From positions 248,001 to 312,000 of the forward strand of contig SADC01001168.1 in assembly GCA_004194705.1 (NCBI GenBank): a stretch of DNA of 64,000 nucleotides, given 5' to 3'. A program made the translations under genes and the position numbers. This stretch comes from Ditylenchus dipsaci (taxonomy: Eukaryota; Nematoda; Chromadorea; Rhabditida; Anguinidae). How positions within the stretch are numbered: position 1 is the stretch's first letter; each line of letters begins with the position of its first letter. Positions 11,092 to 21,105 of this stretch are shown one piece after another. The notes below the pieces were generated by a model. The model did not search any database. It had not been told where the DNA came from and worked only from the letters and a program-made list of their open reading frames with translations.

Positions 11092-11370
11092 TTGTCATCA
11101 CAGTGTTCCTGTACTGTACTTGTTGTCATATTTATATCATATCATATCAGATAATTCGTTGACACTTTCTTGCACCGGAGCCAGAGCTGCTCTGCTCCCG
11201 CTCCGACTCCGAGCCGGAGCCAGATCCGGAGCGGAAAATTTTGACTCCCGGAGCCGTGAGCCAGATCCGGAGCGAGAAATTTTGACTCCGGAGCTGGGAG
11301 CCAGATCCGGAGCGAAAAATTTGCCTCGACGGAGCCGGGAGCCAGATCCGGAGCCAGAAATTTCGAAATG

Positions 11371-12477
11371 CTTTACTCAATAAATGATTTTTTTATATAT
11401 TAATTTTTATTTATTATTTATTATTCGGGGAAATTTTGGCCAATTAAAAATGTTTTTCACAGACTCAGAGTCTTCATAAAGTTTCTTCAAATCATACAAA
11501 ACGAGTATGCTTGACCGGTGGAGTGTTGAAAGTGGGCCATAACTTTTTTTTAAATTAGTAAATGATGGTTTTGATATTGTTTCTTTCTCATTTTACGAAC
11601 ACAATTAAACAAGGCAAAGCAGATAAACCAAGTAGCGTGAATTTTTATTCTTAAGTACTAAAAATTACGTTTTTCTAGCTTTTTTAATTTAGAAAAAAAT
11701 TATTTAGCTTCAAAAGAAGGGTGAAGGCTAAATAGTAGTGTTAAAAAATTACTCAGAGATATCGCCTTGAGATTTTGTCCATACTATACCTAAAAATATT
11801 AATTTTCGCATTTTTATCTAAAAAAAGTTATTGCGTTATTGCTAACCAGGGCGAGCCTCATCTGGCACGTCAGTAACGATGCACAATATAGCTAAAGGCA
11901 TTCCAACTGGTCGGTGCCCCTTAAAACGTTTGATATAAAATCTAGAACTAAAAAATAAGTCAAACCACAGCTAAAACAGCTGGATTTGGGCTGAGTTGGA
12001 CATCAAAACCTATAAACCACTAGTTTTAATCATGCAAACAGATAAACGGAACACTTTACTTTGTACACTTGCGAACACATATAACAAAAGCAGTGAGCAG
12101 GCGAATACCAGCATTTTATTTGGAAAACAAGAAATGAACTACTGTTGATTTTTTACTAATAAAAAATGTGACTAGGATTGGATTTATCCACTCAATTGAT
12201 TAGAGCTTGAATGTTTGACCTAGAGCAGCCAAGTGCCTAGCACCACACTCTTTATTGCCACAAAGTATGGTTAGTTGAAAGTAATTAATTAGAGAAAAAT
12301 GTGAAAAAAATGTTTGGGCTTTTTAAATCGTTAATCTAAACGTCTGGCAAAGCGAAAAGAAAAGTTAATAAAGGAATTTTTTAGATAAAAAATACTTTTT
12401 GTAAAACTAAAAAATAAATTAAAAATGTTATGGTCAATGGAAGTCTTCTACTTAAGAGCGAAGACCTGGCTCTATAC
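11371..12477. other. Intergenic, no gene seen
   Basis: AT-rich with many stops in all frames. No inverted repeat or tandem array longer than about 20 bases noticed. Confidence 0.4.
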
Positions 12478-12484
12478 GACACCC

Positions 12485-12686
12485 AGGCACATATCCGGGG
12501 GGGGGGGAGCCAACCGGGCTTTAGCCCGCGCCCCTGTAATTTTTATTTCCTTGCAAAAACACTATAAAAGTCGAAAAAGGTCTAACTAAATTGACTTTTT
12601 GGGGGCTTAAGCCACCCCCCCCCCTCCTCCCCGAAAATTTTCAAGATCGCCCCCCCCCAGAAATTTTTTCTGGATATGCCTCTGAT
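12485..12686. mobile_element. Short inverted-repeat element with GACACCC duplication
   Basis: Left end AGGCACATATCC followed by a run of G; right end after a run of C reads GGATATGCCTCTGAT. The direct repeat GACACCC flanks it (12478-12484 and 12687-12693). The length of the duplication suggests a hAT-type origin, though with 7 exact bases this is not certain. Confidence 0.6.
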
Positions 12687-12769
12687 GACACCCGCTCGAG
12701 TTCGCCCCACTTCGAGTCTGACACTTATTCAACCCAATTTTTCTTATTTTGCCGAAACTTTTTCGTGAT

Positions 12770-13040
12770 CCTAGTCCACAATTATCTTAAGAATCTCGAT
12801 TTTACCAGTAATTTTTGTAAATGACAACAATTTTACTGTTAAGATTCTCGGCTTTAAGCGATGATGGATTTGCTGTAATTTTCAAAAATTACTGGTAAAA
12901 TCGTGATCTTTTTAATCTTTTGAATAGGCTGACGAATAAGTTCCGGTAAAAGACCGTAAACATCGCGGTAAAAAAGTATTGGACTCTATGCGGGAACGAA
13001 CTTTTGGGGTTGTTGTAAAATCGAGAGTTGACTGTACTAT
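12770..13040. repeat. Inverted repeat ending in CTCTCAACTGTAC-type sequence
   Basis: GATTTTACCAGTAATTTTTG (12797 on) is complemented at about 12880-12903, and the segment ends in TCGAGAGTTGACTGTAC, the end word shared by a larger family (see 16540, 37398, 42120). Confidence 0.45.
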
Positions 13041-13937
13041 TTTCTGTTGTTCAGGCTGCTTTGGTTTGATATTATAGCATAATTGTTTGATTTTGAATGA
13101 AATAACCTAAATAAATTGTCATCCTTTTTTTAGCACAAAATATAAACGCAAATACAGAATACAAGATATTTGGAAGAGATTTTTCGGGGGAAATCAGATT
13201 TTTTTACTCCTAATACTGTGATCTCGTTTCCAAGAAGATCTGTTTCGTTTTTATTCAGTGATTTTGCATGCTTCTGAAATGATAATTGGGTCAGACTAGA
13301 CACACCACAGCCATGTTTCGAAGATCAATTTCATTATAAATAGTAAAAAATTTCGAGCTATCTTGTACTACAACATTTGATGAGAAATTTTCCATTTTTA
13401 CCTTTTTTTAATTAGCCACTTTTCTATGTTCAGTTTTTTCGGTTGTTTAGGACAACTTGAGCTATTCTGAGCTGGTCTACTCTGTGCCTGGAAATTCGCT
13501 GAAGCCTAAAAAAATTGAAAAAATGTATAGAAGCTGCCGAGAACAAGCTAAATTTATAAAAACGCGAAAAAAAATTGAGGAAACCCACTCTTTCTGATTT
13601 TGATTTGGCCCATAGTTAACTATAGAAATTCTTGCATAATAAACGAAAAATTCGGCTCTATATGTGTTTTTACGAGCCCCACGATGGTCACCATGGTCAA
13701 TGGTCAATTGTCTTTGATTAGTCTAGTCCAAAAAACTGCAAAGATTATGATTTTAAAATTTAAATCTCAAAATATACCTTCTTAGAGAAATTATATGATC
13801 CATTCGTTTACTAAAACATGAACTTTTGATAAAATCACTAGGCTAATTTCTAAATTAGCATAGTGAAGCCTGTTTTTATGCTACTTCAAAGCATTTTGTG
13901 GTCCTTTTTATCTCAAGAATAGTACCATTCAGGGAAC

Positions 13938-14190
13938 TTGTTTAGTCCGGGGGGCGCAAATTATATTTTTTCGTAAATCATATTTAAAAGTCTTATATAC
14001 AATTTTATGAAATCTCGGCGTTCTGATTTTAAAAACGATAAAACGTTGTTTCCTAACACTTTTTCACAAAACAAAATCAATTTTTTTCTACTATTTTAAG
14101 CATTGGAAAATTTCTTCGGAGACTTTTAAATATGATTTACGGAAATTTATGAAACGCCCCCCCCCCCCCCCCCCGACTAAAAAAGTGCCC
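13938..14190. repeat. Inverted-repeat element ending in G/C runs
   Basis: Left arm TTTAGTCCGGGGGGCGCAAA with AAATCATATTTAAAAGTCT. The right arm is its complement (AGACTTTTAAATATGATTT ... GACTAAA), with a long C run at about 14157-14174. Confidence 0.6.
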
Positions 14191-14794
14191 TATTTAGGAC
14201 TAAAAGAATCCTAAAAAGTCCATAATAATCCTGTGGTATTATTTTTTGATTTTGTACTAGTAACATTTATCTTTTCAACTTTTTAGTTTTCAATGCATAC
14301 TGAAGCATGTTATTGTGATAAAGTTCAAGTGAGTGGGCAGTCATTGTTAAATTTGCTTCGGCTCCACTCATATATCTGCAGGACACGGGACAATTTTTCA
14401 AACACTGGTTTATTTCTATCTCGGCTCGCAGCCATCAGTTTTCACCGCTTTCAATAGATCCATAAAAAATTGACCCTGTTCTACAACATAGGAATAACAG
14501 ATTTGAATAATCGTTAGCGAAAACGGGTTTTTAGTCTGTCACGCAGGTCAATGCCCCGCGTGACAAATCTCCAGATTTGTCCCGCGGGACAGATTAAAAT
14601 CATTTCTGAATGTCCAAACAGTATATATATTAGTTCTATCTTATGGAGCAGGGTCGATTTACCCTGAAACCTGGTACCAGGAACAAAAAATAGCCGTGTC
14701 CAGTGGCTTTATGGGCACTTGTCCCGTGTACCGTGTCCTGTGTCCCGCGGGAGTATGAGGGCAGCCTTCTAAAACTGTTATTTCAGCGGTTACT

Positions 14795-15277
14795 ACGTAT
14801 TTGAGCCCTTTTGATTTGAGCCTCCGCATTTGAGCCCTTTTGATTTGAGCCCCCGCATTTGAGCCCCATTTAATTTTGGTTAAGATTCTTCTCCTTCTAC
14901 CTGCCTGCCTTCGGCAAGCAACCTAATTCAATAGGAAGCCCCTTTGTGGGTACATGGTCCGGGATAAGGGCTGACCCTTTGGGGGTACATGGTCTGGGAT
15001 AAGGGCTAACTCTTTATATACGAGCTCTATATTAGCATCCATCAGATTGCTAAATTTTTATATTCATAGTAAATATCGATTTTCAAAGAAAAAACACAGA
15101 AAAAATGAATAAATACAAAATCGGACTTAAAAAATGAACAGATACAGGCGGTGAAATGACCCCGCGGTGAAATGTCCGTGTCCCGATTCAAATGTCGGCT
15201 TTTGCTATGGGCTCAAATGCGGGAGCTCAAATGCGGGGCTCAAATCCAAAGGGCTCAAATGCGTGTTAACGATTTCA
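14795..15277. repeat. Inverted-repeat element with GCATTTGAGCCC tandem ends
   Basis: The left end repeats TTTGAGCCCTTTTGATTTGA; the right end has the complement (GGGCTCAAATGCG). The inner part holds two direct copies of GGTACATGGTC..GGGATAAGGGCT at about 14950 and 14985. No coding content. Confidence 0.55.
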
Positions 15278-15540
15278 GCTATAAGTCACCGCTAATCTCT
15301 AGGCATTTGGCGATTATTGGGACATCTTTAGGCTTTGTTTTTTGTGTTTGTTTTCGGCTATTTTTTTTCTATAACGTAGGTCAAGCACTAGGCACAAGAT
15401 AGGCCAGCGTCTGTCAGGACGAGATCAAACATGTGTTCTGTACAAAAAAAAGAAATATCAAAAAGGCGCGAATTGAAAAATTTTTCTAAGCACAGGAAAG
15501 AACTTTTGGTGTGTGTTACGCATAAAGCAAGTTTTTAAAT

Positions 15541-15953
15541 TACCGTATTTCCTTTAATAAGGCGGCCTGCTCTAAAAAGGCGGCCCGCTCTAGTAAGGCG
15601 GCCCTTAGGAGGGAGGTTGAAAAATAAGGCGGCCTGCTCTAATAAGGCGGCGCCTTAAAATTTTATTCATATTCAAAATTGTTTTAAATGCGCCGAATCC
15701 TAATTTTCATACTTTTCGATTGGAATTGGTCACATCCTAGTCTATGATTGTTTATGATTCATTGTTATGACTGTTGTTATTACCTCTTAGTTCAAAATTC
15801 GTTGTTAGAGAATTTAAATAAATTTTGATGAAAGGATGTTTGAAATATAAGGCGGCCTGCTCCAATAGGGCGGCCCGCTCTAATAAGGCGGCCTGCTGGA
15901 GGGAGGTTGAAAAATAAGGCGGCCGGCCGCCTTATTAGAGGAAATACGGTAAT
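15541..15953. mobile_element. CCGTATT-family element, AAGGCGGC barcode
   Basis: Ends TACCGTATTTCCTTTAATAA and TTATTAGAGGAAATACGGTA. The unit AAGGCGGCCTGCTCTAAT is repeated on both sides, next to the core word GGTTGAAAAATA. The middle is AT-rich. Confidence 0.7.
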
Positions 15954-16019
15954 TTTAACTAAAATTTAAAATCAGTTAAAATTAAATATTTTTCAAATTA
16001 GTTATTTTTAACTAATTTT

Positions 16020-16540
16020 CAAAATCCAGTTAAAATTAACTGTATCCCCACACTGCGCAAAACCCACATTTTCGGAAAGCTTCAAGGGATCTATCAAGCG
16101 CAACATGAAACCGATGGGGAAGAGAGGATTGCGCCACATGTGTAACTGCGCTACTTCAACCACACCGTCAGAGAATATTGACCAGAGAATAGAGAAGATT
16201 GATATGCAACGATTTTGACCCAGCAGGCTGTTCCACACTCACAGTTTCAGAAGCACGTGACTTTCATAGTTGTTAAGTGCGCGAAATCCATTAATAGCTG
16301 AAGAATTATGAAGGAGTTTGGCCGCCTTCACTGGTTCAGGAGGCGATGTTTTGTTGCAGTTGGCTCTAAATATGAAATTTTTTCAGCTTGCTTCTGATTC
16401 TCCATTTGCTAAGCACCTGCTTTTCGAGCTTGAACTTGCTGCTTTTCCACCGATTGACTTGGCATTGCCGGATGCAGTTTTTGCTGCCACTGCTTTTGAC
16501 TTGAGTTACGAGTCTTCATGGTACAGTCCACTCTCGATAT
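16020..16540 (-). other. Coding-like patch, identity unknown
   Basis: This stretch is GC-richer than its surroundings and open on several frames. On the minus strand 16238-16008 reads as a hydrophobic piece with AQLHMWRNPLFPIGF; further upstream a frame gives [17 protein letters not shown] next to a possible GTGAGT donor at about 16241. The plus strand is also open over 16318-16542. I recognise no domain; it could be a gene fragment or transposon-derived. Confidence 0.25.
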
Positions 16541-16720
16541 AGTGTAGCTCGCGGGGATCGGAAAAATATACATTATATCGAGGGTTACACTATATCAAGG
16601 GTACACTGTAAGCCAGTTTGGCTTAGAGCTGACTAAATGAGTTTGAAAAAATATACACTATATCGAGATCTACACTATATCGAGGGTACACTGTATCGAG
16701 AGTTGACTGTACCTAAAAAT
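16541..16720. repeat. Degenerate repeats of TACACTATATCGAGGG
   Basis: Four related words (GATATAGTGTAG, TACACTATATCAAGGG, CACTATATCGAGA, TACACTATATCGAGGG) lie on both strands, ending ATCGAGAGTTGACTGTAC. These are ends of the CAGTYRACTCTCG-type family. Confidence 0.5.
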
Positions 16721-16919
16721 TATACCAAATTTCAATGCGTCAAAAAATCTAAAAAAAGTCGTCGATTTTAAGATTTGCTACCCACGAAAAGAAAGCCCGA
16801 AATCTCTTTTATCCGAATGACCAGACCGAATTTTTTGAAGATAGAAATTTAACAAGGACTGTATCTTTGAAGATAATAACTGTCATTTTTCCGAGTAAAA
16901 ATAGGGGTTTTTCGGTAAA

Positions 16920-17285
16920 ACGACACTTGGAGCTGGGGACACTTGGAGCTGGACAGTTGGAGCTGGTTTTATAAAGGACACTTGGAGCTGGACAGTTGGA
17001 GCTGGTTTTTTCAAATTTAGTTACCGTATTTCCTCTAATAGAAGCCCATGGGCTTCTATTTTTCAACCTCCTAAAAATCTTGAAATTGTCAATCACAAAT
17101 GACCTTAACTCCGAAACCTTAGTCAAAAAATAGGGGGGGGGGGCTTCTAATGGAGCATGGGCTTATATTAGAGGAAATACGGTAAATTAACTAAACCACA
17201 TTGGGGCTAAATTTGAAAAAAACCAGCTCCAACTGTCCAGCTCCAAGTGTCCTTTATAAAACCAACTCCAAGTGTCCTAGCCCCG
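16920..17285. mobile_element. Inverted-repeat element GGACACTTGGAGCTGG
   Basis: The left arm has tandem GGACACTTGGAGCTGGACAG units; the right arm (17215-17285) is the complement with CCAGCTCCAACTGTCC. It is interrupted by the CCGTATT-family element at 17023-17183, so it is the older of the two. Confidence 0.65.
17023..17183. mobile_element. CCGTATT-family element, AAGCCCA barcode
   Basis: Ends ACCGTATTTCCTCTAATAGA and TATTAGAGGAAATACGGT. The barcode AGCCCATGGGCT near the left end recurs as GCATGGGCTTA near the right end. The core CTTGAAATTGTCAATCA and CCTTAACTCCGAAA is shared with copies at 39340 and 53964. A run of G lies next to the right barcode. Confidence 0.7.
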
Positions 17286-17756
17286 GGTTTTTGCGTTTTC
17301 CATCTAACTTTTGTATAAAACACCATAAATTTGTATTTTTTGTATACGTCTTTAGTAGAAAATTTACGTTTTTATCGAATCTTCGGTTTTGTTTGAGAAT
17401 AACTTGACAAAAAAAGTTTCTAGGATCTCGAAGAAGCAAACCCAATAGAAAAAGTTTATTTTTCACGAAAATCAGTTGTGATTCTGAAATTTTGCTTGTT
17501 TTATGGGCAAGTGATGGCTCATTTGAAAGCCCTATTAGTAAGGAATTTTTGAGGAACAAGTCCTGCGCAGGTAGTAGAAAAAAGTTGAGGTATAAAGCAA
17601 GATGTTGAGCAAACTCAAAAGTAACTAATTTCAAAAAATTTGAATTTCGCGCAATTTTTCGCTATTGCACATAATTTTCCATTTCAGTGGGCCGTGCAGC
17701 AGAAAAAATATCGTCCTTATGTAATCTTATTTTATACAATCTGTGAATATTTTTAG

Positions 17757-18300
17757 CCTTGGCTGGCCAAGGCGACTGGGAACAAGTAATTTTTATTGTA
17801 ATGGTTCTTGATTCTCAATAATTTGTCTAACAATCTAGGGTAAAGTGGACGAATTCGCCGATTTCCACAAAGACGTAATCTTTTTTTGTTGCCGAATTAA
17901 ATATTATTTTAAAATTCAAAATTTTATAGGTCATTTCCAAGTTTTATGGCATTGTTGACCCAGTTGAAAAAGTAATTTACAAATTTTCTTTTATAATAAA
18001 GCAAGTTTTTAAATTAGTTTATTTGTAGGAGATATCACCGGAGACGGTATCCAAAGTTCAAAAAGCTGTTGAAGAAGTATTTCCATTCTATGTGCGCCAA
18101 GTGGAAACCTCAGACTCCGGCTTCCGTTCTCGTCCATCACATGGGCGGACTTTTTTGTGGCTGATTTATTTGAAACATTCTCACGAGCTTTTCCAGCCAT
18201 CTGGTCCGGATATCCCAAATTGCAAGAATACCTTCAAAAAGTGCAGAGCCTGCCACAACTTGAGAAGTATTTGAAAACAAGAAAAGTCACACCTTATTAA
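17757..18300 (+). pseudogene. Glutathione S-transferase C-terminal half, one frame break
   Basis: Exons 17757-17785, 17839-17874, 17930-17971 and 18029-18300 give about 126 residues of an all-helical GST C-terminal domain: LAGQGDWEQ, GKVDEFADFHKD, VISKFYGIVDPVEK, then SITWADFFVADLFETFS and a last helix KVQSLPQLEKYLKTR. The TWAD..VAD stretch and the closing helix are typical of sigma-type GSTs common in nematodes. One base is missing near 18121; adding one restores the frame exactly. The thioredoxin-like N-terminal half (the glutathione site) is absent: the piece just before (GRAAEKIS at about 17688) resembles only its first helix. It is a truncated copy, or the missing exons were lost in assembly. 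Confidence 0.7.
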
Positions 18301-20293
18301 AAAAAATTGGTTCTCACAATAAAAAATTTCTTATTTAAAAAGCAATAGTGGTTGGTGTTCTGCTAAAAGCAGACTATCATATTCTCTGTACGAGAGCACA
18401 AGCCCTCGCCACACCCTGCAGCCACTATTGTGAACAGGGCTTAGATCGGCATCTCAAAGGTCTGAATATAACGTTTTAAACTTCTATTATTGTATTATAA
18501 CGTTATTCTTGAGCAGCCTTTTAATCCGTAACTTGTAAACAACCTGTATTTTCTTCCTTGGAAAGATGAAATATTTTGAAAGGGCAGGTTCGTGCGTTAC
18601 ACCGCCAATAAAAACGAGGATCAACAAATTCTTTCCAATCGTCTTGTTTTTCACTCGTTTTTATTAAATTGTTTATTGATGACCTTATACAGGCTTACAC
18701 AGAAAAACACCGGCATTTTTTAAATTAATTTGAAGTAGCGCTTTTTGGTTAACAAGGTGGTCCAATAATCGTCCAACGTCGGATATGAAATGGCCATAAC
18801 TTTTGTATCGAGCCGCATTTAAACGTTCTGTTTTTCACAATCATTTTTTGTTGATGGAAATTTTTGGTTTTCGTGTCTAACTTGAAAAACAAAAGAATAG
18901 TCATCATTTGGCTCAAAACACATGTGTGGTCATTTTGAGAACTTGACAGGAAATTTTATAACTTTAACTGGTCTAAAATTTAATTCAGGATTAATTGGTT
19001 TAACAACATCTTATAGCTTTGATGTAGCGCAGGTCAAGAGCTACAAAAATAGTTTTAAAGAATAATTTTCGAAAATCTATAGACATGACTTTTGGAAAAG
19101 GTCAATTTCTTTCAAAATCAAATCCAAAAAAAAATGAACAAACTTGTATTTTTGTCAATTTAAAAAAGAAATTGGTTTTTTTAAATTTTCGAAAGTTATT
19201 CTGTGTAATATTTTTCGTAGCTCTTGAACTGCGCTACAATATGATGCTAAGATGCTGTTAACACTCCGCTTTTCATGCATGGTGATTGCTTCTTTTCACT
19301 CAGAATTTCTCGCTGAACACGATTGTAAAAAACTTGAAAAAAATTCAGTATCTGGAGGTCATCTGCTCATCTGAAAAATCTGAGTCAATATTTCTGCGCA
19401 TTCAACTTCGAAGGAGCAGATTTCGCTCATTTTCATTATTGATCAAGTTGATATTTTAACAGAAAGCGCAGATCAGCAGCTTTCTAATGGCATATCATTG
19501 AAGAGTTTATGATTGTTAAATGAAAGATAACACTGATGTCATTTTTAAAATTCTTTATTATGCCAAATAATGTGTGATAAGATCGTTCGTTTACTCAACA
19601 GCTCTGATAAACCCTGATGTTTTGACACCGGATCCGTGTTCAGCATGGTCGATTTGCTTATAAAAACTGTCTTAGACCCTTTTAGCTAACTTTCAAATTT
19701 CGCTCAAGACAACAATTATTCAAATCTTGAAATTTTTTGAAATTAAAAAATAAATGAAAAATGCTCGAGTTCAAAAACCGTGGTTAGTCGACCCTCAAAT
19801 TCGCAGTCAATTGATTGTTTACTTTTTGAGCTGGGTCAGCTGGTTGGCACGGTATTTTTCATCAGTAGTCTTGGGGTAATATTTGAAGGCTCGCTGAAAA
19901 TGATTGTCAGAAAGATGCTTGTCTGTTTTTAGGGATGTGACTATTAGTCACTCGTTTTGTTAAGTTTGCCAAACCTTAGAAATACTTTGCTTCGGGCTTT
20001 CATACAAACTTCTTATTTTTCCAATAAATGTTCTTTGCTAGGCCAACTGCAACACCTACGCTAAAAAAGTAGAAATCAAAGAGAAAACTATGGGAACGAC
20101 CTCGCCATAAATCTCTCTTCACCAGTTATAGAGCTGTGACTTCGCGAAACATATTTTCCTGTAACCAGTTTATAAGAAAAGCTTCTTTCGCTTATTTATC
20201 ATTAATTATTTTTTGGAAAAACACTGTGTGACGATTTTCTTGTTTTTTTAGTTCAAATTGAAAATCAATTTTATTGTGAATTCAGGTGGAATT
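18301..20293. other. Intergenic with one inverted repeat
   Basis: No gene seen. 19003-19262 is an inverted repeat: AACAGCATCTTAGCATC on the right complements AACAACATCTTATAGC on the left, and both arms hold a TAGCGCAG / CTGCGCTA word with AAGAGCTAC. Single arms of the same family occur near 1860-1900 and 54720. Confidence 0.4.
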
Positions 20294-20455
20294 ATGGCCA
20301 GAATATTTAAGCTTCTGATTTTCGCAACACTTTTGTCTTCTTGTCTGGCCAAAAAAGACCCTTCAGAATATGAAGATGAGACCACTGACTTGGAGGAGCA
20401 AAATTCGAAGCTGAGAAAGCCCTTCACTTATTTTAAGACAGGCATGCTTCGCTAA
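20294..20455 (+). CDS. Small secreted peptide, 53 residues
   Basis: A short single-exon frame: residues 1-19 form a clean signal peptide (MARIFKLLIFATLLSSCLA), followed by 34 mostly charged residues, acidic first (EYEDETTDLEE) and basic at the end (KLRKPFTYFKTGMLR). A TTTTTTTAG run 44 bases upstream of the ATG could be an acceptor or trans-splice site. No family recognised; a neuropeptide-like or structural role is possible. It ends 650 bases before the first exon of the glycosyltransferase and no splice donor joins the two in frame. Confidence 0.45.
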   Translation: MARIFKLLIFATLLSSCLAKKDPSEYEDETTDLEEQNSKLRKPFTYFKTGMLR

Positions 20456-20481
20456 AATAATCAAAATGATATTTATTTCAC

Positions 20482-20736
20482 TTAAGAATCAGATGCTTTA
20501 AATAAGTCCAGTCTTTTATTGCCCCAGTATTTCCATTCAATTTTAAATTTCTTTTTCACAAAGCGCTTTTTTAGGTAAAAAATTGGCAAGGAATATTTCA
20601 GCGATTGTTTCATAGTTAATGTTTCAAGAATATTTTCAACCTCGTTTAACATACCCTCTTTTCGAACCGGTTTTCTGGATTCCTCGGCGAATTCTGGCAT
20701 AGAAACCTCATGCTTAGGCTGAAGATAGGCGAGCAT
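20482..20736 (-). CDS. Hypothetical protein or last exon, 84 residues
   Basis: A minus-strand frame with natural composition, not low in complexity: KHEVSMPEFAEESRKP, NEVENILETL, then a basic end FVKKKFKIEWKYWGNK. No signal peptide, membrane segment or known motif. Its 3' end lies 26 bases from the stop of the plus-strand secreted peptide, so the two converge. It could be a stand-alone gene or the last exon of one that starts further right. Confidence 0.35.
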   Translation of the reverse strand: MLAYLQPKHEVSMPEFAEESRKPVRKEGMLNEVENILETLTMKQSLKYSLPIFYLKKRFVKKKFKIEWKYWGNKRLDLFKASDS

Positions 20737-21105
20737 ATGCTGTGCCGCAACTTCAACTTTTCAAGGAGGGGAGGGGGTAATTTGCCTAGTTTTTTCGGTC
20801 AAAGGATAGGGTAATTTTTTGGATTTTTCTTTCAAGTGACTAGAGTTTTTCACCAAGAGGAAGGCAGTAATTACCTATACGCCCCTCCTCAAATTGCAGC
20901 CCTGAACATATGTTATAACGCACTGAAAAAAGATTGAAACGCTAGCTATGAAAAAATTGCTGAAACATTAACACACAAAAAGTAGATGTTCCCAAACAGT
21001 CCTAAAATGAAAAAATCGCAAAAAATTTCGAAGATGGGTTTAATTTTGCACCGAATTAACCAGTAACTAGGTGTAAGGAAAATAGTAAGTCAATTTTCTT
21101 TTCAG

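Larger units (their letters stand above)
9696..11370. repeat. Tandem duplication, 749-bp unit, about two copies
   Basis: Sequence from about 9790-10538 is repeated almost exactly at 10539-11287 with an offset of 749. Anchors are TTTCGGAGCCAG at 9840 and 10589, and AACGCCATGG at 10201 and 10950. Each unit has a GC-rich array of GGAGCCAGATCCGGAGCG words, an AT-rich body, and a CCGTATT-family element. Open frames in the array are by-products of the Ser/Gly/Arg-like reading of the repeat. Confidence 0.85.

Noticed and set aside
9639..11383. Open frames on both strands rich in Ser, Gly, Arg and Glu
   Set aside because: They follow the GGAGCCAGATCCGGAGCG repeat and appear twice because of the 749-bp duplication; no splice pattern or domain.
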